DNA of 64,000 bases, taken from positions 432,702,332 through 432,766,331 of the forward strand of contig CM054059.1 of NCBI GenBank assembly GCA_028641055.1, written 5' to 3'. Made by a program: the position numbers and the translations under genes. Source of the stretch: Alopecurus myosuroides (taxonomy: Eukaryota > Streptophyta > Magnoliopsida > Poales > Poaceae). Positions 48,768 to 60,014 of the stretch are shown piece after piece (position 1 is the first letter of the stretch; each line of letters starts with the position of its first letter). Below the pieces are notes generated by a model. It saw nothing but the letters and a program-made list of their open reading frames with translations, made no database searches and was not told the origin of the DNA.

Positions 48768-49005
48768 GAGAATATATAGGGAACCCCTTTAGTCCCGATT
48801 GGGGACACCAACCGCGACTAAAGGTACCCTCCGGGTACCATCCGAGGGCCTTTAGTCGCGGTTGGTGTCCCCAACCGGGACTAAAGGGGTACGTTTAGTC
48901 GCGGTTGGTGTCACGAACCGCGACTAAAGGTTTTTTCGCGGCGTTTTCGTTCCCGCGCGGAAAGAGACTTTAGTCGCGGTTCGTGACACGAACCGCGACT
49001 AAAGC
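48768..49005 (-). promoter_or_regulatory. Internal array of subterminal-type repeats next to a TATA box (CACTA-1)
   Basis: Seven or so copies of 'ctttagtcgcggttggtg' in both orientations (48785-49005) lie in the middle of CACTA-1. They are directly followed on the minus strand by TATA-like cctatatatt (48771-48780) and the leader of the second gene. There is no CACTA terminus here, so the array is not an element end. It looks like a promoter module for the second gene. Confidence 0.65.
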
Positions 49006-49020
49006 CTCTTTTTCAAATAC

Positions 49021-49505
49021 TTTTCGTTTTAAAATCTTAAAAATACAAATAATATATCAAAAAAATTAGAAAAAAAACTAATTCATTTTAAAATCATAAA
49101 AATACAAATAATATATCAAAACTTCAGAAAAATAAAATTAATTCATTTTAAAATCTTAAAAATACAAATAATATATCAAAAAATTCAGAAAAATAAAACT
49201 AATTCATTTTAAAATCTTAAAAATACAAATAATATATCAAAAAATTCAGAAAAATAAAACTACTTCATTTTAAAATCTTAAAAATATAAATAATATATCA
49301 AAATATTCAGAAAAATAAAACTACTTCATTTTAAATTCTTAAAATACAAATAATATATCAGAAAAATAAAACTACTTCATTTTAAAATCTTAAAAATACA
49401 AATAATATATCAAAAAAATCAGAAAAATAAAACTACTTCATTTTAAAATCTTAAAAATACAAATAATATATCAAAAATTTCAGAAAAATAAAACTAATTC
49501 ATTTA
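49021..49505. repeat. AT-rich tandem repeat, about 8 units of 60 bp
   Basis: The unit is 'ttttaaaatcttaaaaatac' followed by 'aaataatatatcaaaa' and 'cagaaaaataaaactaattca'. Units differ by small indels. It lies upstream of the internal repeat array in CACTA-1. No coding potential. Confidence 0.95.
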
Positions 49506-49906
49506 AAAAACCCATTTTCCCGCCATTTCTTCCCGCTTCCCGCCTCTTTCTTCCCGCCTCCTGTCTTCCCGCCTCCTGTCTCCGGTTCGGGTTTTGTTGG
49601 GAAACAGATCGTTCCTTTAGTCCCGGCCTGTTTTACCAACCGGGACGAAATGGTTAGGGTTTTGTTCCGACCAATCAGAAAGAATCACACGGATCGTGTG
49701 TTTCTTTCAAGCGTTTGTGAGTCGTTGGATCAGGGGTGTGTTTCTTTCGAGCTGTTGTGAGTCGTTCGATCAGGGGTATGGTGTGTTTCTTTCGAGCTGT
49801 TGTGAGCCGTTGGATCCGGGTGTGTAGTAACTGTTGGATCAAAACCCTAGCACAACACTTTGTGAGCCTGAGGACCCTATATATAGCCCACCTTCATACA
49901 CCGATC
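49506..49906. other. CACTA-1 spacer with short direct repeats
   Basis: Contains 'cttcccgcctcctgt' twice, one inverted 'tttagtcccgg..accaaccggga' pair (49617-49647), and 'gtgtgtttctttcgagctgt' words repeated three times (49698-49810). No gene found. Confidence 0.6.
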
Positions 49907-50545
49907 AGTTCATCGACCAAATACAAAACATCCGGATTCGCCATCATACGTCCTGCCGTGCATTTGGTATGCATATATGCACCCAGTAGCCACGGTAGGG
50001 CTGTATGATGGCGATACCGATTGTTTTGTTCTACATCCCCCTTTAAGGTTTGATACATCATTCAGTTCATCGACCAAATACAAATCATCCGGATTCGCCA
50101 TCATACGTCCTGCCGTGTATTTGGTATGCATATATGCACCCAGTAGCCACAGTGGGGCTGTATGATGGCGATACCGATTGTTTTGTTCTACACCCCCCTT
50201 TAAGGTTTGATACATCATTCAGTTCATCGACCAAATACAAATCATCCGGATTCGCCATCATACGTCCTGCCGTGTATTTGGTATGCATATATGCACCCAG
50301 TAGCCACAGTGGGGCTGTATGATGGCGATACCGATTGTTTTGTTCTACACCCCCCTTTAAGGTTTGATACATCATTCAGTTCATCGACCAAATACAAATC
50401 ATCCGGATTCGCCATCATACGTCCTGCCGTGCATTTGGTATGCATATATGCACTCAGTAGCCACGACAGGGCTGTATGATGGCGATACCAATTGTTTTGT
50501 TCTACATCCTTCAGTTCATCGACCAAATACAAATCATCCGGATTC
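49907..50545. repeat. 157-bp tandem repeat, about 4 units plus a partial one
   Basis: Units start with 'ttcatcgaccaaatacaaat' at about 49910, 50066, 50223 and 50380, and a short partial copy follows at 50515. Each unit contains the inverted pair cgccatcatacg and tgtatgatggcg about 50 bp apart, so each could form a stem-loop. The two middle units are almost identical. It lies 3' of the CACTA-1 TNP2 gene. Confidence 0.95.
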
Positions 50546-50709
50546 TCCATCATATAGAACTTAGAAGGCGACGACTACGAGTGGGTAGCAATGTGCAAGT
50601 CTTTGCTTGGTTGTGCTAGGGTGGGCCCAAGGAAGCCCCAAAACACATCAGAGATAATATAATTCACATGATCCATTCAACAAAGTTTGGTACAATAAAT
50701 TATTACACA

Positions 50710-53700
50710 TCAATTCTTTCCTTGTGTCCCTGCTTGCTTACGATTGTGCCGTATCCATGGAGCATCCTCATCATTTAACTTAATGCTTGGGTCAGTGTTC
50801 ACTTTGAAGGGCGGAATTTCACCAAACATATCATAATCTTCTGACATGTCTGTCTTGTCCTCCACTCCCACGATGTTTCTTTTCCCTGAAATAACAATGT
50901 GGCGCTTTGGATCATCGCATGATGTACTGATCGTTTTCTTATCTTTTTGTTTCCTCGGTTTGCTACTCATGTCCTTCAAATAGAAAACCTGAGCGACATC
51001 TTTGGCTAGGACGAATGGTTCGTCAAGGTAACCAAGATTGTTGAAATCCACCATTGTCATTCCGTATTGCTCGTCCACCTTTACCCCACCTCTTGTTAGC
51101 TTGAACCATTTGCACCGGAACAAAGGGACCTTAAATGAGGGTCCATAGTCAAGTTCCCATATCTCCTCTATGTAACCATAATATGTGACCTTTTGCCCAT
51201 TCTCGGTTGCTGCATCAAAGCGGACACCACTGTTTTGGTTGGTGCTCTTTTTATCTTGGGCGATCGTGTAAAATGTATTCCCATTTATCTCGTACCCTTG
51301 GAAAGTTGTTATAGTCGAAGATGGTGTCTTGGCCAACATGTACAGCTGATCTCCAACATCATTGTCATTCATTAAATGTTTTCGCAACCAACTGCCGAAA
51401 TTGTCCATGTGGGCCTTTCTAATCCAGGATCCAGGCTTCCCCGGGTTGTCCGAGCGTAAAATATTCTTGTGTTGCTCGAAGTACGGAGCCACCAAGCTGG
51501 AATTTTGCAGAACTGTGTGGTGTGCTTCAGTCATAGAATGACCGTCCATACATATCGTTGATTTCCTTCCGATCGTGCCTTTTCCACTTAGTCTCCCCTC
51601 GTGCCGTGATTGAGGAATACCAATCGGCTTAAGGTCAGGAACATAGTCAATACAAAACTCAATTACCTCCTCATTTCCATAGCCCTTGACGATGCTTCCT
51701 TCTGGCCTAGCACGGTTACGAACATATTTCTTTAATACTCCCATGAACCTCTCAAATCGGAACATATTGTGTAGAAATACAGGACCGAGAATGGAAATCT
51801 CTTCGACTAGGTGGAGCAGGAGGTGCGTCATAATATTGAAGAAGGATGGTGGGAACACCAACTCAAAACTGACAAGACATTGGACCACATCGTTCTGTAA
51901 CCGTGGTAGATCTTCTAGACTGATTACATTCTGAGAGATTGCATTGAGGAATGCACATAGCTTCACAATGGCTACTCGAACATTTTCCGATAGGAGCCCC
52001 CTCAAAGCAATCGGAAGCAATTGCGTCATAATCACGTGGCAGTCGTGAGACTTCAGGTTTTGGAACTTTTTGTCGGCCATGTTTAATATTCCATTTATAT
52101 TCGACGAGAAGCCAGACGGGGCCTTCATACTGCTCAGGCATTCAAAAAAAAATGACCTTCTCTTCTTTGGTAAGAGCATAGCTGGCACGACCTTGAAACC
52201 ATTCCGGATGCCGGTCATCTGGTTCTTTCAAAAGTTGCTGGTCCTGCCGTGCTTCCTTTGTATCATTTGTCTTCCCATACACGCCCAAGAAGCTTAGCAG
52301 GTTCACGCAAATATTCTTCGTAACATGCATCACGTCGATTGCAGAGCGGACATCTAGGACTTTCCAATATTGTAGCTCCCAAAATATAGATTTCTTCTTC
52401 CACATGGGTGCGTGCCCGTCAACTCCCAGCGGAACTGATTGTCCGCCAGGACCCTTTCCAAAGATGACTTTCAAATCCTTGACCATATCAAATATCTCAG
52501 CACCAGTACGTTCCGCAGGCTTCGGCCGGTGATCTGCCTTGCCGTTGAAATGCTTGCCTTTCTTTCTTACTTATGATTTTGGGGAAGAAATCGACGATGA
52601 CCCAGGTACACGTTCTTCTTACAATTATCCAAATATACACTTTCAGTCTCATGTAAGCAGTGCGTGCATGCTTTGTATCCCTTATTTGTCTGTCCCGAAA
52701 GGTTACTGAGAGCAGGCCAATCGTTGATGGTTACAAAAAGCAATGCTCGTAGATCAAATTCCTCTTCTTTGTGCTCAACCCACACACGTACACCAGGTCT
52801 TCCCCACAACTGTAAAAGTTCATCAACTAATGGCCTTAGGTACACATCGATGTCGTTGCCGGGTTGCTTCGGACCTTGGATGAGCACTGGCATCATAATG
52901 AACTTCCGCTTCATGCACAACCAAGGAGGAAGGTTGTAGATGCATAGAGTCACGGGCTAGGTGCTATGGCTGGAGCTCTGCTCGCCAAAAGGATTCATGC
53001 CATCAGTACTTAGACCAAATCTTATGTTCCTTGCGTCAGCTGCAAAATCTTTGAACTCTCTGTCGATCTTTCTCCATTGCGTTCCATTAGCGGGGTGTCT
53101 CAACTCCCCGTCGGACTTACGGTCCTCTTTGTGCTATCGCAACAACTTGGCATGCTCTTTGTTCCTGAACAGACGTTTCAACCGTGGTATTATAGGAGCA
53201 TACCACATCACCTTGGCGGGAACCCTCTTCCTGGGTTTCTCGCCCTCAACATCGTCACCAGGGTCATCGCCTCTGATCTTATAACACAATGCAGTGCATA
53301 CAGGGCATTCATTCAAATTCTCGTATTCACCACGGTAGAGGATGCAGTCGTTAATGCATGCATGTATCTTCAGAACCTCTAAACCTAGAGGGCAGACAAC
53401 CTTCTTTGCTTCGTACGTACTCTTCTACATTTTCAGCAAATTTTCAAATGATGAGTCAGCTACACCTTCCCGTGCCTTCCATTTCAGCAAATCCAGTGTG
53501 CAGCCCAGCTTTTTCAGACTATTATCGCATCCTGGGTACATCGACTTTTTGTGATCCTCTAACATGTGGTCCAAATTCCCCCTCTCCTTGTCAGTTTCGC
53601 AGCGTCTCCGTGCATCAGCAATGGTCCGACCCAGATCATCAGCGGGCTCATCATGTGCCTTTTCTTCACCTTCACCTAATCCTTCCCCACCTTCAGCATC

Positions 53701-54012
53701 ATCCTCCATGAAAGTATCACCGAAATGATCATGATAGTTGTCATCGATATCATCCCCTTCTTCATCTTCTTCCATTCTAACCCCTCTTTCTCCATGCTTG
53801 GTCCAACAATTATAGCTTGGCATGAAACCGTGCCGAAGCAGGTGCATGTGAACGTCTCTTGAGGAGGAGTAACCCTTCTGATTCTTACAGAAAGCACATG
53901 GACAGATAATAAAACCTCGCTGCTTGTTCGCATTTGCCACTACGAGGAAATCTTTCAAACCCGTAGTGAACTCGCCGGAGAGTCGGGTACTGTACATCCA
54001 TTGCCGATTCAT
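50710..54012 (-). pseudogene. CACTA-1 TNP2 transposase, decayed
   Basis: Homologous along its length to the CACTA-2 TNP2. Exon 2 starts at ATG 54012 (MNRQWMYSTRLSG; acceptor tgcag). It has an N-terminal Cys-rich region (CPCAFC), the Transposase_21 core (FGLSTDGMNPFG, NDIDVYLRPLVDELLQLW), and DUF4218-like (FRFERFMGVLKKYVRNRARP) and DUF4216-like (YYGYIEEIWELDYGPSF) segments, ending at 50710. Lesions: TAG at 53425-53427, stop near 53134, TAG at 52957-52959, a stop and frameshift near 52565-52575, and a compensating frameshift near 52145-52155 in an A run. I do not see an ATG-bearing exon 1 like that of CACTA-2. The protein is clearly inactive. Confidence 0.9.
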
Positions 54013-54310
54013 CTGCATTATTATTATATAAAGTATATAATTAACCATCATGCATTTGTTAAACTAACTAGCTAGAAATAATACAAATCATGAAAGGTTC
54101 AAGTTGCTAACCGCGATCGCGGAGGAAAAATAAATGAGAAAAGCTCAAGTGTGGCTCAGACACTTCATATCATGTTTGTTTCATGCTCTCGGGCATTTCA
54201 TCGAACACCTTGTGTGCATAGGAGGAACCAAAAGCAAACCCACCACCCCCCTTGTGAATATTGTGAATAGAAGTGTCACCAATTGTGGATAAGTGAAGTG
54301 AGTTGAGTCC

Positions 54311-54574
54311 TATATAGGGATGAGCCTTTAGTTCCGGTTGGCCTGGCCAACCGCGACTAAAGGCCTTCGGGCCAGCCTGAGGACCTTTAGTCCCGGTTGG
54401 CCTGGCCAACCGGGACTAAAGCCCCTCCCGTCCGCCAGCTGTCGACCGAGCGCGTTGGGCCCAGATAGTTGGTCGCGGGTCTCCTCCTGAACCGCGACTA
54501 AAGACCCATTTGGTCGCGGTTCGATTATTTTGGGGACTAATGGGGGCGGTTGGAAGCCTCTTTTTCTACTAGTG
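54311..54574 (-). promoter_or_regulatory. CACTA-1 right end: TIR, subterminal repeats and TNP2 promoter
   Basis: TATA-like tatatagg (54311-54318) stands just downstream, on the minus strand, of paired 'tttagtcccggttggcctgg/ccaaccgggactaaag' repeats (54328-54425 and 54475-54545). The terminus CACTAGTAGAAA ends at 54574. The arrangement matches 48768-49005 and 46804-47083. Confidence 0.75.
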
Positions 54575-54577
54575 TAG

Positions 54578-56275
54578 TCACTATACTGCGGTGGTGGAGC
54601 CTGAACGACCTGGCTGAGATGGTCTTACCGGCACATAACCACACATGTAAACATAAAATATGCGTCAATATTTACGTATGTAGAAAATATAGCCCCATGG
54701 CTTTTCAAAAATATTGGCAATTTCACATTTTGCAGTTTAAAACTTATCTATCATGTTCCAAAAAATATAAACAATACTGATTGGTTGATGTTGTACTACC
54801 TCAAAACTGAGCTTCAACCTTGTATCGCAACTAATAATCAAGCCTTTGACCCATTTCCCATCGACATTGTACAAACGATTACATGCCCATTTCTTTTTTC
54901 TTATTTCCTTCCATCTAGCCTCTTCTCATCTTCCGAAATTCATCAAACAGAAGACACAGATTCCCTTTCTTAGTCAAAGCCCAGAGATTAAAAAAAAGGA
55001 GAAGAAGGGAGTTCAGATTTAGGAACTGTGCACACTACTTTTTAAGATAACAATGTGTAGGATTTTATCATGACTCTTCAGTACAAAATCAGCATATAAA
55101 AAAGTAGGAGATATATTGAGTTCAGATTTAGAAACTGTACACACTGCTCTCGCTTTTGAAGATAACAATGTGCGGACTTTTATCAGGACACTTCAGTATC
55201 AAATCAGTCTATAAATTTAAAAAAGAAATACTCGTGCACTCTCCGATCACTACTTACATTGAAAAGATGTCCAATTTTGGCACTTCATTCGAAAAACGTC
55301 AACCAGTAGTTTGTGTTTCATTTAACATGAACTCTTCCTAATGGAAGTAAACTTGATTTTCATTATACCTGTAAATGAAACACAAACGAAGGAGAGACGC
55401 AAACAAACAAAAAATTAAAATAAGATGCTGTATAACTTTTAGAGCTAATTATTGTCATCAGAGTTGAACGTGAAGAAAGCAAACATAAAAATAGATATGC
55501 TTATGCAGAGCAGATTGACCAAAATTGTGATTCCCACCAGCAGATGGTGCATGCCAGACTGCCCCTAGTTTAAGGTGCACACAAATTTTCAGATGAATCC
55601 AGCACGACCTTTCTTCAGAAAGAAAAAAATGAGATGACCTGCTCTAGCTGCATTTAAATAAACAAAAAGACATATGTGCAACAGAGAGCTTTACCTTCAA
55701 ATTTGTTTCCCTCTCAAGGGCACCATGCATTTTTCTCGTTCTCAAAGAGATCGAAGGTACGGGATCCAACCACCAAAGGAATGCATCAACTTGAAAACAT
55801 GGAACCAAGGAAAAGAACAAGAAACCATCAAGGGACTAACACGTGATCTCTAAACTACCGCAACAACCAAAATTGACATAGATCCATAACCAGTACCCTA
55901 ATCTGGGCATGGAACATACCTACGGCCTAGATGCCCAGAAAGAGTTGTTGCACGACAGCTCCTTACCTGCCGGGAAACCGCTCCCTGCTACACGCGTATA
56001 ACTTGTTCCTAGGTCCTCGCCGCCGTCGCCGCCACCACTCGTCCCTATTACCTCGTCCTTGTCCACCAATGGCGCCATCATAGAGGGAAGGCGGATGGGA
56101 TATTGAAGGTGGGCTAGGGGCTTTTGTTAGCGATGGCGTTAGAATCCTAATGATCACGCGCTATGGTTTTCTTACCTGGCCGGCCCAGGCCCAGTTTTAG
56201 CGATCGTGAGCAGCAATCGATGACGGGAAAGATCGCAGGTGGACAGTGGGAGTGGACGTACCAACGTACGTCCAA
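54578..56275 (-). other. Helitron B interior, 5' side; no gene identified
   Basis: AT-rich to about 55950, then a short GC-rich part (55960-56080; minus-strand frame to about 64 codons, Arg-rich) that could be a captured first exon. I cannot assign it. The left three bases tag (54575-54577) are the CACTA-1 target duplication. Confidence 0.4.
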
Positions 56276-56295
56276 CTCCCATTTAATAGTAAAGA

Positions 56296-56883
56296 AAAGC
56301 ATATGTACGCTGAGGTCATAGAACTTCAAACACAAACATGATAAGTATAACTTTAATGATAAAGCATAGCAATCACTTTGCCTATCTTAAATAAAGGATC
56401 ATGGATAATAATGTAAATAAAGATAAACGTTTGTTTCAGGTATAGAGAAAGCATGGCAAAGTGGTATTTCGCTAGTCCTTAAGAGTTGTACAAAACACAA
56501 ATGCTAGGACACCTTCAAAGTTCATAAGGAAGATTAGAGCAAATAATTTACGAACAAATAATATCACATCATGAAGTAATTATTGATGTTTATGGAACAA
56601 ATGCACATTGAACTCAGAATGGCAAAAATGCTCTCTCAACTGTGCATAAAGTTAGAAGATGGAGACTCAACATAAAAGTAAAAGAAAGGCCCTTCGCAGA
56701 GGGAACAGGGATCACTCATGTGCTAGAGCTTTTTATTTTATTAAACATAGTAATTAAAAGTTTGACTCTCCTCCCATCCATCTTACACAAACAATGGCTA
56801 ACAGAATCCTCGGGTGCCTACCAACAATCACATACCGTGGAGGAGTGTCTATATATTAGGAGAGGTGTATGTTAATGTCAACG
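56296..56883 (-). other. Element Y internal region (non-coding)
   Basis: Continues element Y after Helitron B: homologous to X at 14790-15370, including 'tttcgctagtccttaagag' at 56477-56495. It ends 'gttaatgtcaacg', where LINE-2 begins. The uninterrupted site in X is 'aatgtcaacgaatggtaaac' (15368-15387). Confidence 0.8.
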
Positions 56884-59800
56884 GAGAAGGAGATATTCAA
56901 CACATGTTGATGTTTAATTCTATTATTTCTTATCATGATCTTGAAGAAGTCTCTAATAAAGGAAGAGCATACACTTGGAGTAATATGCAAACTGGTCCTC
57001 TTCTGGTTAAACCTGATTGGATTTTCACAGCTAGCAATTGGAATAGCAATTTCCCCAACAGTGTGGCCACCCCTCTATCTAAATTGTCATATGACCACAT
57101 TCCTATCAAGATTCAGTTGGCACATATATCCCTAAGTGCAAACTATTTAGATTTTAAGAATACTGGATGCAATTTAATGGATTCTTGGAAGTGATCAACA
57201 AGCATTGGTTCAATAGGGGGGTTTATAAAAACCAAGCACAAGATATTACTGCAAGATTCGAGACACTGCGCCAAGGACTCAAAAAATGGAGTAAAAACTT
57301 TTCACAACTCAATAAAATCATTGAATCATGCAACTATGTTCTGGCTATGATTGATGGATTAGAAGAACAAAGAATACTATCCACACAGGAATCCAACTTC
57401 AGGGTAGCTCTCAACAAACATCTCACTCATCTACTTGAATCCAAAAGAATATTTTGGAGAAGTCGTGCTAAAATTAGATGGGCTCAACTTGGTGGAGAAA
57501 ACACAAAATTCTTCCATACTATTGCTACCAAAAGTTATAGATGTAATTATATGGCATCATTGACAATTGATTCTGATAATATGGTATGTGACCATGTGGA
57601 CAAAGCTGTTATTCTTTGGAGTAGTTACAAAGACAAAGTTGGTATTTCTGATAATTGCCCAATGCTTTTCAACCTTCAGGAGATTATCACTAGAAATACT
57701 AATATTAATTTCTCATCCATTGAGGATCCATTCACTAACAAAGAAATCGACGATATTGTTTCTAGTATGCCTTCAGATAAATCTCCAGTGGCTCTCTGGA
57801 TTTGAGCAGTATCAACACTGCATTTATTGCACTTATTCCAAAATGCCAGGACCCTGAAAGTGTCAACGATTATAGACCTATTTCCCTGGTCAGCACTCCA
57901 CTCAAAATTATTACTAAGATACTTGCCAATAGACTCCAAGATATTATTATCCCTATCATCCACAAAAATCAATATGGATTTATCAGAAAAAGAACTATCC
58001 AAGACTGCCTTGCTTGGGCATTTGAATACATTCATTTATGCCATAAATCCAAGAAGGAAACCATTATTGTCAAGATTTATTTTGAAAAAGCATTTGACAA
58101 AAATGAATAGTCTGCTATCATTCAAATGCTTACTGCTATGGGCTTTGGTAATAAATGGATTGGATGGATTAACAACATACTACACTCTGCATCCACATCT
58201 ATTTTGCTTAATGGAGTACCAGGCAAGACTATTCTATGTAAAAGGGGTGTTAGACAAGGTGACTCACTGTACCCTTTTATATTTGTTGCTGCATCAGAAC
58301 TTCTACAATATGCAGTTAATAATGCTTGGCATGAAGGATTCCTCTCCTGCCCCCTGGACAATCACTTTAATATGGATTATTCTTCATTCAGTATGTCGAT
58401 GACACATTGATCATTATGCCAGCAGATGCCACTCAATTACTACATCTCAAAGGTATACTGGATAAGTTCTCTAGATCTACTGGACTCAAAGTGAATTATC
58501 ATAAAACATCTATTTCCCCTATCAACATTTCCAATGAACAATGTACCATGCTTGCTAATACTATTGGTTGCAAGACTGAATCAATGCCATTTACTTATCT
58601 TGGTCTGCTCATGGGCACCACTAAGCCCAGAATTGATGATTTTATTGGTATATTTGAGAGGATTGACAGAATATTGACTGGTATTGTTGATACGGTATCC
58701 TATGACAGCAGACTCATTGTTGTCAAATCTATTATCTCAGCTATACCCAACTTCGCACTATGTACTCTGAAACTGCCTATTGCAATTATAGAACACACTG
58801 AGAAATCATCCAGAGGTTTTTTGTGGGCAGGTAAATATATTGAAAAACGGGTAAATGTCTTGTAAAATGGGATACTATATGTAAACCTAAGAAGGCTGGT
58901 GGACTGGGTGTGCTTGATCGCAGAACACAGAAGAATGCCCTGCTTATGAAATACCTATATAAATTCATGACTAGGCATGATATCCCATGGGCCAATCTGA
59001 TTTGGAAGGCACACTGTCATGATGGTAAACTTCCACAACACACTGGACCATGTGGATCTTTTTGGTGGAAAGATTGCCACTCACTTATGGACAAATTTAT
59101 GAACCACATCAAATGCAAGCCTGGAACAGGGGATACCATTGATCTATGGAGAGGATCTTGGGAAGATACCACTTATGTCAGACAATTTCCTCAGCTATGC
59201 TCATATGCTAGATATGACAATATCTCATTGCAATCTGCCATTGAGTATAACAATAATGGTGACATATATGACCTCTTTCATACACCACTATCTGATATTG
59301 ATATGCAACAATACCATGCCTTGAAATACAAACTACGGTCTTTGGCTAACAATCAGGAGAATGATAGGTGGTATGTGCCTAGTACCAATACCACATACAA
59401 GAACAGCAAAACTATAAGATGCTCGCGCCTTTCCCCACTGCCCCTAAACCTTTCTTATGGACCTGGAGATCATGTGCATTACCCAAGCATAAATTCTTCT
59501 TCTGGCTTCTTCTACATGATATACTGAACACCAGAGATCTTCTATGCAGAACACAATTTCAGATTCCAACCAAAGATTTTGTTCTATGTGAGGATGATCA
59601 TATTAAAGAACTCCATCATCTATTTTTTGGATGCCCATTCAGTAAAGACTTCTGGGAACACGTTGGTTTCTTATGGGAGGACACAAATGATTACATGACT
59701 CTCATTCAATTGGGAAGAATCAAATACAAGACTGCCTACTTCAAAGAAATACTCATTATAGGCTCTTGGACCTTATAGAACCACACAAACAAGATTATAT

Positions 59801-59925
59801 TTGATGGGATCCAAAAAGATATTACTCTATGTATAAATTTCTTTAAGGAAAACTTTTCATTAGCTAGGCATAAGGCTAAACCATCTCTTAAAGATGGCAT
59901 GACTCAATCGCTGGATACCCTATGA
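56884..59925 (+). pseudogene. LINE-2 ORF2 (endonuclease C-terminus, reverse transcriptase, zf-RVT), multiply frameshifted
   Basis: Pieces in order: endonuclease end (GRAYTWSNMQTGP, LVKPDWIF), linker (WRSRAKIRWAQLGGENTKFFH), reverse transcriptase ([43 protein letters not shown] at 58392-58403, YLGLLMGT), then the zf-RVT region (PKHKFFFWLLLHDILNTRDL, HHLFFGCPFSKDFW). It ends with a TGA at 59923-59925. Frame changes occur near 57170, 57800, 58110, 58385-58405, 58865 and 59400-59420, and stops are present. No RNase H domain follows, so the family differs from LINE-1 or has lost it. Confidence 0.85.
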
Positions 59926-60012
59926 ACTATGAGATCACTATGTAAATATGATATATATTAATGGAAAATTTTGACACTGTGGGTTTTTTTCCCCACTTTA
60001 ACGTGTAAAAAA
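56884..60012 (+). mobile_element. LINE-2, 5'-truncated LINE, AT-rich, without target duplication
   Basis: About 3.1 kb with coding similarity to plant LINE ORF2, starting inside the endonuclease domain, and an 8-base A tract at 60007-60014. Comparison with the empty site in X shows 'gtcaacg' directly left and 'aatggtaaac' directly right, with no target duplication. Its base composition is much more AT-rich than that of LINE-1, so it is a different family. Confidence 0.85.
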
Positions 60013-60014
60013 AA

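Larger units (their letters stand above)
25181..54574 (-). mobile_element. CACTA-1 (En/Spm-type) transposon, about 11 kb without nested insertions
   Basis: Termini are CACTGGTAGAAAATAGGCC at the left and, reverse-complemented, CACTAGTAGAAAAAGAGGC at the right. A 3-bp target duplication tag lies at 25178-25180 and 54575-54577. Subterminal arrays of 'tttagtcccggttgg'-type words lie inside both ends. Genes read on the minus strand: TNP2 transposase (50710-54012), then a second gene split among 47084-47850, 39466-39577 and 25668-28606. Helitron C and CACTA-2 both interrupt that second gene. Both genes carry disabling mutations, so the copy is not autonomous now. Confidence 0.9.
22533..56295 (-). 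mobile_element. Helitron B, with CACTA-1 and its contents nested inside (about 4.4 kb of own sequence)
   Basis: On the minus strand the 5' end is TCTTTACTATTAAATGGGAG (56276-56295) and the 3' end is a hairpin (CCGTGgcaacgCACGG), then GCATCCAACTAG (22533 is the terminal base). The two flanks join as 'aatgta|aaagcatatg', matching the homologous uninterrupted site at 20857-20875. The target is A|A rather than the usual A|T. No Rep/helicase ORF is present, so it is non-autonomous. Its interior holds a retroposon (23170-24848) and CACTA-1 (25181-54574). Confidence 0.75.

Noticed and set aside
48784..49005. End of a third CACTA element
   Set aside because: End-type repeats are present but I found no CACTA terminus or 3-bp duplication nearby, so an internal promoter array is the simpler reading.
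49907..50545. CRISPR-like regular repeats
   Set aside because: Units are contiguous 157-bp copies without unique spacers, in a plant transposon.
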